A stretch of 64,000 bases of DNA from Actinoalloteichus hoggarensis (lineage in GTDB: Bacteria > Actinomycetota > Actinomycetes > Mycobacteriales > Pseudonocardiaceae): assembly GCF_002234535.1 (NCBI RefSeq), contig NZ_CP022521.1, positions 558,001-622,000 of the forward strand, written 5' to 3'. Position numbers and translations under genes: made by a program. Of this stretch, positions 6,835 to 17,322 are shown in pieces. The notes beneath the pieces were generated by a model, which did not search any database, was not told the DNA's origin, and saw only the letters and a program-made list of their open reading frames with translations. How positions within the stretch are numbered: position 1 is the stretch's first letter; every line of letters begins with the position of its first letter.

Positions 6835-9603
6835 GTGACCTCGATCTTCGGGCAGGTATGGCTGTGGAGCCTGCTCGCCTTCGCCCTAGGAGCCTTCGTC
6901 ACCTGGGCGCTGTTGGTCCGCCCGGCCCGACAACGGCTCGCGCGGCTCGACGCCGAGCGTGCGGCGGGTGCCGACGTCCCCGACGATGTGGACGTCGCGC
7001 AGGCACGCCCGTCGCCGGAGCACACCCGACGCGACGCCGACTGGCTGCGTGCGGACGCCGACGGTGACGATCTGCTCGCGGGACTGCGCGGCACCGCGCC
7101 GGACCCGACACAACGGCAGCCGATCCCGGAGACCTACGAGGAGCTGTGGGAGGCCGAGCCCGCGCCCGCCGCCCGCCCGCCGCTGCCGCCGAGGATGCCG
7201 GAGCCGCCGCGTGCCGCCCCGCCCGAGCGGACGCGGTCGGACTTCTTCACCGAGCGGCAGTCGGCGCCGCACCACGAGGAGGAGGCGGGCGAGCATCGAG
7301 GACAGCGGACCGTGCGTGCGGCGGGCCCGCTCGACCAGTACCAGGGCCCGAGGGCCGAACCGCAGGGGCAGCGCCGTCGTCCCGAACCACGCGCGGACGA
7401 GACCGCGGTGATCGGCACCGCCGGGCCGGCCGGGCTGCCGGAGTCCGGGCGAGACGTGGCGGGCAGGCAGTCGCGACAGGCGCTCGGTGCGGCCGGTTCT
7501 CGCCCGCAGCCGCAGAACGGCGCTCGACGGGACGAGGCGATCGGCTGGCCGGACGAGGGACGTGAGCGCCCGTCGGCGCAGACGCCCCGGCCGCAGGACC
7601 GACGGCCCGCCACCGGCCTCGACGACCGGACTCCGTCCGGGGCGCTCGGCCGACCGGTCTCCGAGATCGAACCCGCGGGTTCGCCGGCGGCGAGTGGTGC
7701 CCGGTTCGACGCCTTCGAGGGCGCGTGGCCCGACGGCGACGACGCGGGGACGTCAGGCCGTACGGCCACGAGCGGCCAGGATTTGGGTCCTGCCGACTTT
7801 CCCACCGAGGCCCCGGACCGGTCCGACGTCCTCGGCTCCGCGACACAGCACGGCAGCCGGCCGCTACCGGCCGATGCTTTCGAGTCCGCCGGGCCCGACC
7901 TCTCCGGGCCCGACCTTTCCGGGTCCGACGTCACCGGGCCTGGCGTGACCGGGCCTGACTTCACCGAATCCGACTCGACGGGCTCGCTGTCGGCTCGGGG
8001 CCGCTCGACCTCGGAGGAGGGCACCGAGTCGCGCACCGACTTCTTCCGACGGCCCGACCTTCCCCCAGACCCTTCCGCGGACCTGCACGCTGAGCAGCCC
8101 GAGCCGGACGGCCTCGCATCGCACGGGATCGAGGAACCCGGGATGGAGCAGCCGGCAATCGAGCGGCTTGGCGAGCGCCGGCCGGATGAGTCCGGGCTGA
8201 ACGAGCGGTCCGCCGCGGAACACGAATGGCCGTCGGGGGCGGCCACATCGGGTGAGCGGCAGGCGGACGAGGAGACGACGGCCTGGCCGTCGGGTCCGGA
8301 CCTGCCCGAGTTCGCCTCGCCGCAGGCCACCGGTCCGGACGACGACGGGGCGACCGGGACGAGGCCGTTCGACCAAGAGGACGACGGGGTCTGGCCTGCG
8401 GACGTCGACGAGTCGCCCGCGGAGACCGGCTGGCCCGAGGCGGAGCAGTCCCCGGAACCCGCCACCGGGTCGGAATCCCCCGCCGAACCGAGCGTGGGCG
8501 AGTCCCTGGCACCGACGCCGCCCGTCAGGGACGTCGCGAACCTGCCGTCGGTCGACGCTTCGACGCCCGATTCAGCCGATTCGACGCGCGATTCGGCGAG
8601 GGAGGCCCACGAGGACCGTCCGGCCGCGGAACTGCCCGCCATGGAACTGTCCGCCGATGCGCTCAGCGCTGCTGCCGAGGAGCGGGCGGGGGCCGAGGCG
8701 GCGGGGGACGAGCCTGCGGCGGTGGCCGTGCCCGTAGCCGACGCGGAGCCTTCGCCCGTGACCGACGCCGAACCGGAAGACGACCGGGACCGGCCGGGTC
8801 GATCGGACCGGCCGGACCGGGAACAGCGGGAGGACCGAGACCGGGCGGCCGAGGAGACGGCGATGATCCCGGTGGTGTCGATCTCCGATGACGACGTCTC
8901 CACGCCGGCCTCGGGCGGGGAGAGCAGGCCGTTCTCGAATGACATCCCGCATGTCGCCGGGCGGTCGTCGGCTCGCAGACCGGAGCCGACCGTGGACCCG
9001 CTGATCGGCCTGGACGACCTGGAACTGGGCGATGCGACGCCGTCGACCCCCGACGAGGCACGCGAGGTCGACGAGGCGGTCGAGCCGGATCGACCGAGGT
9101 CGCTGTTCGAACCGGTGTTGGAGGCCGACAGCGCGGTGCCGGGCCCGGCACCCAGCGGCGGCGCCGCGGAGTTCGTCTGGTTCGCGGGCCGGGGGCAGAG
9201 CGGCGGCCAGGGCGGCACCCCGCCCCGCCCCGCCTCGCCCGTTCCGCCGGGCCCGCCGCCCGCGATCCCGAGGCCCGTCATCCCCACCCCGTCCAGCACC
9301 CCGGGCCGGGAGCCCTGGATTCCGATCCAGGACGTCGACGGAAACGAGCTGGACGCGGCGACGCTCGCCCCGAAGGGCGCGCAGCCGTTCGGACCGGGCT
9401 CGGCACCCGCCGCCCCGGACGGGTCCGCGCCCACGGCCGACTATCGGATCAAGGCCAACGCGAAGAGCCGCACCTACTACACCGAGCAGTCGCCGCAGTT
9501 CGCCACGGCCAAGGCACAGGTCTGGTTCCGCAGTGAGACCGACGCCCAGCGTGCGGGCTTCGCGCCCTGGCACACGCGCAGGTCGGGTTCCGCCGGTCGT
9601 TGA
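6835..9603 (+). CDS. Membrane-anchored, mostly disordered protein with C-terminal ArfC-like sunset domain
   Basis: The product has 922 residues. Residues about 5-27 form one transmembrane helix (VWLWSLLAFALGAFVTWALL), followed by a charged helix. Residues about 60-850 are low-complexity, rich in Asp, Glu, Pro, Gly and Ser, and include a short pentapeptide repeat (around GPDLSGPDLSGSDVTGPGVT). The last 55 residues hold a compact motif, YRIKANAKSRTYYTEQSP followed by AKAQVWFRSETDAQRAGF. This matches the sunset domain of mycobacterial channel accessory protein ArfC. The GTG start has a perfect AGGAGG seven bases upstream. The domain is recognisable but its function is poorly known. It could be an envelope scaffold or channel accessory protein. 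Confidence 0.75.
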   Translation: MTSIFGQVWLWSLLAFALGAFVTWALLVRPARQRLARLDAERAAGADVPDDVDVAQARPSPEHTRRDADWLRADADGDDLLAGLRGTAPDPTQRQPIPETYEELWEAEPAPAARPPLPPRMPEPPRAAPPERTRSDFFTERQSAPHHEEEAGEHRGQRTVRAAGPLDQYQGPRAEPQGQRRRPEPRADETAVIGTAGPAGLPESGRDVAGRQSRQALGAAGSRPQPQNGARRDEAIGWPDEGRERPSAQTPRPQDRRPATGLDDRTPSGALGRPVSEIEPAGSPAASGARFDAFEGAWPDGDDAGTSGRTATSGQDLGPADFPTEAPDRSDVLGSATQHGSRPLPADAFESAGPDLSGPDLSGSDVTGPGVTGPDFTESDSTGSLSARGRSTSEEGTESRTDFFRRPDLPPDPSADLHAEQPEPDGLASHGIEEPGMEQPAIERLGERRPDESGLNERSAAEHEWPSGAATSGERQADEETTAWPSGPDLPEFASPQATGPDDDGATGTRPFDQEDDGVWPADVDESPAETGWPEAEQSPEPATGSESPAEPSVGESLAPTPPVRDVANLPSVDASTPDSADSTRDSAREAHEDRPAAELPAMELSADALSAAAEERAGAEAAGDEPAAVAVPVADAEPSPVTDAEPEDDRDRPGRSDRPDREQREDRDRAAEETAMIPVVSISDDDVSTPASGGESRPFSNDIPHVAGRSSARRPEPTVDPLIGLDDLELGDATPSTPDEAREVDEAVEPDRPRSLFEPVLEADSAVPGPAPSGGAAEFVWFAGRGQSGGQGGTPPRPASPVPPGPPPAIPRPVIPTPSSTPGREPWIPIQDVDGNELDAATLAPKGAQPFGPGSAPAAPDGSAPTADYRIKANAKSRTYYTEQSPQFATAKAQVWFRSETDAQRAGFAPWHTRRSGSAGR
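7888..7965 (+). repeat. 15-base tandem repeat inside the ArfC-like gene
   Basis: About five degenerate copies of a 15-base unit resembling GGGCCCGACCTCTCC encode a five-residue repeat (GPDLS, GPDLS, GSDVT, GPGVT, GPDFT). Copies diverge mainly at synonymous and conservative positions, typical of a recently expanded linker. Confidence 0.7.
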
Positions 9604-9649
9604 CCCGAGCCAATCGCCGACCGTGGCGGGGCTCGGCGGTGACGTGAGA

Positions 9650-9684
9650 CGGGCGGGCGTCGATCGATGATCGGCGCCCGCCCG
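9650..9684. terminator. Bidirectional terminator between the ArfC-like gene and korB
   Basis: A long inverted repeat pairs 9650-9665 with 9669-9684. Ten outer base pairs (CGGGCGGGCG with CGCCCGCCCG) continue through one T-G wobble into CGATC/GATCG, leaving a three-base loop. It lies between two convergent genes, as expected for a shared terminator. T-rich tails are weak on both sides. Confidence 0.8.
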
Positions 9685-9725
9685 GGTTCGTCTCCGCAGC
9701 CGGTGGCGGCCTGCGGACGGCGGCG

Positions 9726-10787
9726 TCAGCCCACGACCGTCCAGGTCTCCCGACCACGGAGCAGCCCGGCCAGGTCCGGCGGCGTCGTGGCGGCCTCGGC
9801 GACCTGCGCGCGAGCCTGATCGTCGTAGGTCGGCCGGGACACCGCGCGGAACACCCCGGTGACCGTCGGATCGAGGTCCTGACCGCCCAACCGGGACAAC
9901 GCGAACGCATAGCCGGGATCGGCACGGGTCACGTCGTGCACCACCAGGGCGGCCCGATCGGTCTCCGAGGTCTTGACCACCCGCAGACCGAAGCCGTCGG
10001 CCACCACTCCGTATTCGCCCTCGGCGCCGAAGACGATCGGCTCGCCGTGCCGCAGCGGGATGATCCGCCGCTCCCGCTCACCGGGCTCCTTGAGCACGTC
10101 GAACGCGCCGTCGTTGAAGATCGGGCAGTTCTGGTAGATCTCGACCAGCGCGGTTCCCCGGTGTTCGGCCGCCGCACGCAACACCTCGGTGAGCTGCTTG
10201 CGGTCGGAGTCCAGCGCCCTGGCCACGAATGTCGCCTCCGCGCCGAGCGCCAGCGACACCGGGTTGAACGGCGTGTCCACCGATCCGACCGGAGTCGACT
10301 TGGTGACCTTGCCGACCTCCGAGGTCGGCGAGTACTGGCCCTTGGTCAATCCGTAGATGCGGTTGTTGAACAAGAGGATCTTCAGGTTGACGTTGCGCCG
10401 CAGCGTGTGCACGAGATGGTTGCCGCCGATGGACAGCGCGTCGCCGTCGCCGGTCACCACCCAGACCGAGAGGTCGGGCCGTGACGTGGCCAGCCCGGTG
10501 GCGATGGCGGGCGCCCGGCCGTGGATGGAGTGCATCCCATAGGTGTTCAGGTAGTACGGGAACCGCGACGAACAACCGATGCCCGACACGAACACGATGT
10601 TCTCCTGCCGCAGCCCCAGCTCGGGCAGGAAGGACCGCACAGCGGCCAGCACGGCGTAGTCGCCGCAGCCCGGGCACCACCGCACCTCCTGATCGGAGGT
10701 GAAGCCCTTCGCGGTCTGCTTCTCGTCGGTTCGTGGGACTCCCTCGGTCCCGCCGATCAGCGGCAGGCCCAGGTCAACAGCCGTCAT
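9726..10787 (-). CDS. korB: 2-oxoacid:ferredoxin oxidoreductase subunit beta
   Basis: KorB is the thiamine-diphosphate subunit of a 2-oxoacid (most likely 2-oxoglutarate) ferredoxin oxidoreductase. This enzyme decarboxylates the oxoacid to the acyl-CoA with reduction of ferredoxin, a TCA-cycle shunt in many actinobacteria. RWCPGCGDYAVLAA (Cys38, Cys41) and GIGCSSRFPYY give the iron-sulfur cysteines. VVTGDGDALSIGGNH plus NNRIYGLTKGQ form the cofactor and metal site. I chose ATG 10787 over the longer frame to 10877 because AGGAGG sits six bases upstream and homologs begin there. It is 353 residues and lies downstream of korA in the same direction, about 100 bases away. Confidence 0.95.
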   Translation of the reverse strand: MTAVDLGLPLIGGTEGVPRTDEKQTAKGFTSDQEVRWCPGCGDYAVLAAVRSFLPELGLRQENIVFVSGIGCSSRFPYYLNTYGMHSIHGRAPAIATGLATSRPDLSVWVVTGDGDALSIGGNHLVHTLRRNVNLKILLFNNRIYGLTKGQYSPTSEVGKVTKSTPVGSVDTPFNPVSLALGAEATFVARALDSDRKQLTEVLRAAAEHRGTALVEIYQNCPIFNDGAFDVLKEPGERERRIIPLRHGEPIVFGAEGEYGVVADGFGLRVVKTSETDRAALVVHDVTRADPGYAFALSRLGGQDLDPTVTGVFRAVSRPTYDDQARAQVAEAATTPPDLAGLLRGRETWTVVG

Positions 10788-10886
10788 CTGTCCTCCTCGA
10801 CAGCAGGCGCTCGGCGCGAAGTCGGGTCCTTGAGTTCTGGCTCGGTGCCTGCGGTCGACGACGGGCGGCACCCGCACGGCCGCGCG

Positions 10887-12800
<1,914 letters not shown>

Positions 12801-13086
12801 GGCTCGGTTCCTCACAGCTGTCGGGGACAACGGCGTGGTCGGGCGGGGAGCGCGGGGGCGAACTCCGATGTCCGGCCCGTGTTCGGTCCCCGCGGACGTG
12901 TGAGACGGCGCTACCGGGGACCGGCTGGAGCGTAGAAGGCGGCACTCGACGCGGGATCGGGCCGACAGGCTCAGGTCGTCGCGGCTCCCCCTAGGACTCC
13001 TGCCCGGGCTCGTCTCGCGCGGGCTCGTCTCTCGACCACCAGCGTACCGACGTATGAAGGTCGTACGCCTTAGATCTTTCGGGGGC

Positions 13087-13578
13087 CTATCGTGCCGGTC
13101 GGCCGCCCGGCCGGGACCCCGCCGTGCCCTCCGGCATCGCGGGCCGTTCCAGCAGCTTGGACAGCACCACGGTGGAGACGGTGCGGTCGATGAAGTCCAC
13201 CGCGCGCAGCCGTTCCAACGCCGTCTCCAGATGCTGGATGCTCGCCGCGCGAAGATGCACGATCGCATCCGCCGCCCCCGAGACCGTGTAGGCGCCGACC
13301 ACCTCGGGCAACGGCTCCAGTCCGACCCGGATCTGGCCGGGGGTCACGTTGCCGTGGCAGTACACCTCGACGAACGCCTCCGTGCCCCAGCCGAGCGCCT
13401 CTGGGTCCACCACGGCCGTGAAGCCGCGCAGCACCCCGAGATCGAGCAGCCGGTCGACCCGCCGTTTCACCGCGGGCGCGGACAGGCCCACGCGGGCGCC
13501 GATGTCGGCGAAGCTGGAGCGTGCATCCGCCACCATGCACGAAATGATTCGATGGTCAGTCTTGTCCATACGAAACAT
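13087..13578 (-). CDS. Lrp/AsnC-family transcriptional regulator
   Basis: A 163-residue regulator. Residues about 5-60 form an AsnC-type HTH, with SSFADIGARVGLSAPAVKRR containing the recognition helix. The remainder is an alpha-beta ligand-sensing domain with the family pattern GAYTVSGAADAIVHLRA. It is divergent from dimethylargininase across an AT-richer gap. Lrp proteins usually bind amino acids and control adjacent amino-acid genes, so arginine- or ornithine-linked control of the divergent gene is a reasonable inference. The start is uncertain: ATG 13578 and ATG 13569 are both possible, and the frame continues to 13590. Confidence 0.9.
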   Translation of the reverse strand: MFRMDKTDHRIISCMVADARSSFADIGARVGLSAPAVKRRVDRLLDLGVLRGFTAVVDPEALGWGTEAFVEVYCHGNVTPGQIRVGLEPLPEVVGAYTVSGAADAIVHLRAASIQHLETALERLRAVDFIDRTVSTVVLSKLLERPAMPEGTAGSRPGGRPAR

Positions 13579-13643
13579 TCTGCCTATCAAGACGCAATAG
13601 TGCGGCGTTGTTCGTTCGTCTTCGACGATTTACATTTCGATCC
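13579..13643. promoter_or_regulatory. Divergent promoter region, Lrp regulator / dimethylargininase
   Basis: This short gap is clearly AT-richer than its flanks, as expected for overlapping divergent promoters. Related elements TACGAAACATT (near 13565) and ACATTTCGATC (13632-13642) lie in inverted orientation, a possible Lrp binding arrangement. No exact -10/-35 pair was assigned. Confidence 0.45.
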
Positions 13644-14555
13644 ATGACGGTGGCTGATGTGCGTGGTCTCGGCTCTCTCGACCAGACGGGCGGTCTCACG
13701 ACCCTCCCGGTGCCCTCGGCGCCCGCCGAACCGAGACTGCCCCGTGCCCGGCGGTACCTCATGTGTCCGCCCGAGTACTTCGAGGTCGCCTACGCGATCA
13801 ACCCGTGGATGGACCCCGACGTCGCGGTGGATCGGACCGAGGCGATGCGGCAGTGGCAGGAGTTGCGGGCGGTCTACGAGCGGCTCGGCCACACGGTGGA
13901 GGTGATCAACCCGGAGCCCGGCCTGCCGGACATGGTCTTCGCCGCGAACTCGGGCACCGTGGTGGACGGCCGTGTCCTGGGCGCCCGCTTCCGCGCTCCG
14001 GAGCGGGCCGCCGAGGCGGAGCACTACCGCCGGTGGTTCCTCGAGAACGGCTTTCGTGACGTGATCATGCCCGCCTGCACGAACGAGGCGGAGGGCGACT
14101 TCACGTGGACGGGATCGCTGCTGCTCGCCGGGACGGGGTTCCGCACCGACCCGGCCGCGCACGGCGAGGCGCAGGAGGCGCTGGGCGTCCCCGTGGTGTC
14201 GCTGCGACTCGTCGACCCGCGGTACTACCACCTCGACGTCGCGCTCTTCGTGCTCGCGGAGGCCGGCCTCGGCCGTACGCCGCTGGTGGCCTACCTGCCA
14301 AGCGCGTTCTCGCCCGGCAGCCGGGAAGTGCTCGGCAGGCTGTTCCCCGACGCGATCCTGGCGAGCGAGCAGGACGCGGCCTGTCTCGGGCTCAACGCCG
14401 TCTCCGATGGTCGGCACGTCGTGCTGCCGACGGAGGCGACCGGGCTGGGTGCCCAGGTCGCCGAGCGGGGATTCGAACCCGTGTTCGTCGACGTCGGCGA
14501 GCTCCGCAAGTCCGGTGGCGGCCCGAAGTGCTGCACGATGGAGCTGCGGTCCTGA
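13644..14555 (+). CDS. ddaH: Dimethylargininase (N,N-dimethylarginine dimethylaminohydrolase)
   Basis: A 303-residue pentein-fold guanidino-hydrolase. It is expected to hydrolyse methylated arginines to citrulline and methylamines, or a related arginine substrate. Visible active-site parts are FAANSGTVVDG near the N-terminal half, NEAEGDFTWTG, the catalytic His in DPRYYHLDVALF, and the nucleophile Cys in GGPKCCTMELR at the C-terminus. ATG 13644 is chosen because upstream residues up to 13608 are Arg/Phe-rich and non-conserved. It is transcribed divergently from an Lrp regulator, which probably controls it. An arginine deiminase-like specificity cannot be excluded from sequence alone. Confidence 0.85.
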   Translation: MTVADVRGLGSLDQTGGLTTLPVPSAPAEPRLPRARRYLMCPPEYFEVAYAINPWMDPDVAVDRTEAMRQWQELRAVYERLGHTVEVINPEPGLPDMVFAANSGTVVDGRVLGARFRAPERAAEAEHYRRWFLENGFRDVIMPACTNEAEGDFTWTGSLLLAGTGFRTDPAAHGEAQEALGVPVVSLRLVDPRYYHLDVALFVLAEAGLGRTPLVAYLPSAFSPGSREVLGRLFPDAILASEQDAACLGLNAVSDGRHVVLPTEATGLGAQVAERGFEPVFVDVGELRKSGGGPKCCTMELRS

Positions 14556-14845
14556 GCGAGCCTCGGTGGCACCCGGGGATCGGGGCGGGCGCCGACGCTC
14601 GTCGATCGGTGCTCGGGCAGGCGTGGTCAGCGCGTCCGCCAGGCGTGGGCGGCGGTGCCCGCGCCCGCCGTCCGACTCCGCGGCGGCCGGCCTGCCCGTC
14701 GCCGGCGTGAGGCGTCGTGGCGTGCCGAACGCCGCGGCCGCCCGACGAGGCGGCGTCCGCGCCGGACCCGGCCGCGACCGACTGGACGAGGCTGACTGGA
14801 CGAAGTCGGCCAGGCGAGCTCTAGACGAGGCCCGGCCACACGAGA
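14556..14845. other. Non-coding stretch after dimethylargininase
   Basis: About 290 bases. Frames here are Arg/Ala/Pro-rich and resemble no family. It adjoins the decayed kinase/permease scar and may be further eroded sequence of the same locus. Confidence 0.4.
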
Positions 14846-14989
14846 TCAGCCTGCCGCACCGCCCGGCCCGGCATCCGGGATCCATACCGTGGCGGCGAGG
14901 CCGCCCGCGGGCTGGGCGATCAGCTCCAATGTTCCGTCGTGGGCCGCCACGATGGCCGCGATGAGAGTGAGACCCGGGCCGTGACCCTG
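14846..14989 (-). pseudogene. Sensor histidine kinase, 3'-terminal fragment
   Basis: Only the last 46 or so codons of a histidine kinase ATPase domain remain. The peptide contains GHGPGLTLIAAIVAAHDG, a G2-box-like segment, and ends in GLAATVWIPDA, as kinase C-termini do. Further upstream on this strand the similarity ends abruptly at about 14990, where an ABC permease fragment reads in the opposite direction. The fragment lacks the phosphorylated His, the N box and the G1 box, so it cannot be functional. Confidence 0.65.
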
Positions 14990-14991
14990 TG

Positions 14992-15509
14992 TACGAGCGG
15001 TCCCTCGATCACCGCGCCGAGGCGGTTCGGGAGCTGCTGCCCGCGACGGCCAATCCGGTCGCGCCGGAGGACGTGGCCGTGAGCAGGCCGTCGACGCGCT
15101 CGCCGTCCGCAACGCGGCGGACCAGGCCTTCACCGGCCTGCTCGTCGGCCTCGGCTCGGTGGCGCTGCTCGTCGGCGGCATCGGCGTCGCCAACACCGTG
15201 ATCATCTCGGTGTTGGAGCGGCGACGGGAGATCGGTCTCCGGCGGGCGTTGGGAGCCACCCGAGGGCACATTCGATCCCGGTTCCTCACCGAGCCCCTCG
15301 TGCTGTCCACGCTCGGCGGGCTCGCGGGCGCCCTCCTCGGCGTCGGCGTGACCACGGCGTTCGCCGCGGTACAGGGCTGGCCGATGGTCGTCCCGGTGGA
15401 GGTGCTCGCGGCGGGCGTCGCCGCGACCGTGCTGCTGGGCGGACTGGCGGGCCTGTATCCGGCGGTGCGAGCGGCCCGTACCCCGCCGACGACGGCGTTG
15501 AGCGGCTAG
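14992..15509 (+). pseudogene. MacB-like ABC transporter permease, 3' fragment with frameshift
   Basis: The C-terminal part of a FtsX/MacB-type ABC permease lacking its N-terminus. One frame encodes RAEAVRELLPATANPVAPED. After a one-base frameshift near 15090 the reading continues as QAVDALAVRNAADQAF, then GVANTVIISVLERRREIGLR, RALGATRGHIRSRFLTE and the last two membrane helices, ending APPTTALSG-like (RTPPTTALSG). Intact homologs are about 400 residues or more and pair with an ATPase and often a two-component system. Here only about 170 codons remain, against a kinase fragment on the other strand, so an exporter/sensor locus has been deleted down to a scar. Confidence 0.75.
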
Positions 15510-15782
15510 ACCCGCCGATCGGGCGCTCGTCGGGCGGCTTCGACCGGTCGTGCGTCGGATCGGCGCCGTGGATCCCGGATCAGATCGGGGCCGGGGCCTG
15601 ACGGAGTGGTGCCGTCGACGCGACGGACCTTCGGCCCGGCCCGGCCCTGGTGCGGCGGCGTGCCGTCGCCGCGGCGACCTCGGGCCGGGCGGGTGGCACC
15701 CGGACGGGCGGACCCGGACAGGCGGGCAGGGACGGGCGGGCACTCGCGTCCGGCCTGACGTCGACGAGCCCGGCGCGCCGGG
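15510..15782. other. Non-coding stretch after the permease remnant
   Basis: About 270 GC-rich bases without a credible gene or clear hairpin. Confidence 0.4.
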
Positions 15783-16079
15783 TCAGTCCGTCACGAGGGC
15801 GAACTCCTCGATCAGGCGGTTCTCGTGATGTACGGCGACGCGGTTGGATCGCGTCCAACTCTGCTCGATCGACACGTTGACGGCGCTCTCGTCGGATAAC
15901 CGGGCATCGAACTCGGTGATCAGCCGCGCGGTCTTGGTCTTCACCAGTTCCCGTCCGTTCAGCAGGACGCTGAACCGGGAGACGAGACTGCCGTCCACGA
16001 TGGCGACGGCGACGAGGTCGTCGCCGATCTGGATCTGTCGTCTGCGTCGAAACGTGTCCACTGCGAACCTCGATGTCAT
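15783..16079 (-). CDS. Small protein of unknown function (98 residues)
   Basis: A 98-residue soluble, probably beta-rich protein with alternating hydrophobic residues (LVAVAIVDGSLVSRFSVLLN) and several charged patches. There is no signal peptide or membrane helix. ATG 16079 is chosen because AGAGGT lies upstream and the longer frame to 16301 is Arg/Pro-rich and unlike a protein. Codon bias is normal, so it is likely a real gene. I do not recognise a family. It is divergent from the MBL-fold hydrolase, with a 220-base gap. Confidence 0.7.
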   Translation of the reverse strand: MTSRFAVDTFRRRRQIQIGDDLVAVAIVDGSLVSRFSVLLNGRELVKTKTARLITEFDARLSDESAVNVSIEQSWTRSNRVAVHHENRLIEEFALVTD

Positions 16080-16299
16080 CGTGGGGTGACCTCTCGATCC
16101 TTTACCTGGGATTCTCCCATCGGACACCGTCAACCCGGATCGGCCCGGACGGCCTCGGACTCGGCTCGGCGTGGACGACGGTCGGTCGACCGCCGCCCCC
16201 GGCGTCGAGTCCGTCCCGTCGACTCGGGCGGTCCGGTCCCGGCTGCGCGCCGCGTGAACGGAACGGCCGAGTGGGCAGCGGCCCGCTAGCGTCGACGGC

Positions 16300-16998
16300 A
16301 TGAAGGTCGTCGAACTGCTGCCGAGCCTGCACGTGATCGTCTTCGACCACGGCCAGGTCTATCTGTGGAGCGACCCGGACTCGCTGACACTGATCGACAC
16401 GGGTCATGCGGGCTCCGGCGCGGACATCGCCTCGGCGATCCGCGGCCTGGGGAGACAGCCGACGGAGCTGAAACTCGTCATCCTGACGCACTGGCACCCC
16501 GATCACACCGGCTCGGCCGCGGAGGTCGCGGACTGGCACGACGGCGTCACGATCCTGGCCCACCGCGCCGACGCCCCGGTGATTCGCGGCGAGCGGCCGG
16601 GGCCGCCGCCGGTTCTGCTCGACTGGGAACGGCCGTTGCACGACCGCGTCACCTCCGGCGTCCCCGCCGCGCCGCCGGTACGGGTCGACCGGGAGCTGGT
16701 CGACGGCGAGCTGCTCGACTTCGCGGGCGGCGCGGCCGTGATCGCCGTCCCCGGTCACACCGACGGCAGCATCGCCCTGCACCTGCCCGTGCATCGGGCC
16801 CTGTTCACGGGCGACACGGTGGCGAACGTGGGCGGTCGGACCATGCTCGGCGTGTTCAACACCGATCGCGCGCGAGCCGCCGCCTCGCTGCACCTGATGG
16901 CCGGGCTCGATGTGGACCTGGTCCTGGTCGGCCACGGCGACCCGATCCTCGGCGAGGGCGCGGCCCGGCTCCGGGCGGCGGCGGCCGAGGCGGGCTGA
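16300..16998 (+). CDS. MBL-fold metallo-hydrolase
   Basis: A 232-residue soluble metallo-beta-lactamase-fold hydrolase. The dinuclear metal site is visible: THWHPDH (residues about 62-68), the His in VPGHTDGSIALHLP, the Asp in LFTGDTV, and the last His in LVLVGHGDPIL. The N-terminal strand LIDTGHAGSG is typical. Such proteins act as hydrolases of thioesters, lactones or related substrates; the substrate here cannot be inferred. ATG 16300 is the only sensible start. No obvious operon partner. Confidence 0.88.
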   Translation: MKVVELLPSLHVIVFDHGQVYLWSDPDSLTLIDTGHAGSGADIASAIRGLGRQPTELKLVILTHWHPDHTGSAAEVADWHDGVTILAHRADAPVIRGERPGPPPVLLDWERPLHDRVTSGVPAAPPVRVDRELVDGELLDFAGGAAVIAVPGHTDGSIALHLPVHRALFTGDTVANVGGRTMLGVFNTDRARAAASLHLMAGLDVDLVLVGHGDPILGEGAARLRAAAAEAG

Positions 16999-17322
16999 CC
17001 CGCTGGACGCGCGGGGCGGTGTCCAGAGCGGCGTGCTCTCGGTGAGTCGAGGCCGGTGAGTCGAGGCCGGGTCCGTCGTAGGAGGGGCCGACGGCGGGGA
17101 CTGCCCTAGGTCGGAGTACTCGCCTGTCGCCTGCGCCGGCCCGCCACCCGCGGACCGTCGGCCCCGCGGATGGTCGGCCATGGTGTGACGAGGGCAGGCC
17201 CGAACCGCGGGCGATGCCCCGGTTCGGGCGGGGCCGGGCGGTCCGGGGCCGCCCGGCGCGAGTACGTGCTCCCGCCCACGACGCGGGCCACGCCGGGCGG
17301 GCGAACCCGTGCCCTCGGCGCG
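16999..17322. other. Non-coding region between MBL hydrolase and kinase
   Basis: About 320 GC-rich bases between convergent genes. It contains an imperfect short duplication (GTGAGTCGAGGCCGG twice near 17042-17070). No gene was found. Confidence 0.5.

Noticed and set aside
7134-9434. 766-codon open frame antisense to the ArfC-like gene
   Set aside because: Ser/Gly/Arg-rich mirror of a low-complexity gene; no ribosome site. The plus-strand frame has the membrane helix, sunset domain and AGGAGG.
12801-13268. N-terminal extension of korA across the Lrp gap
   Set aside because: Extra residues are Arg/Ser-rich, absent from homologs, and overlap the Lrp gene.
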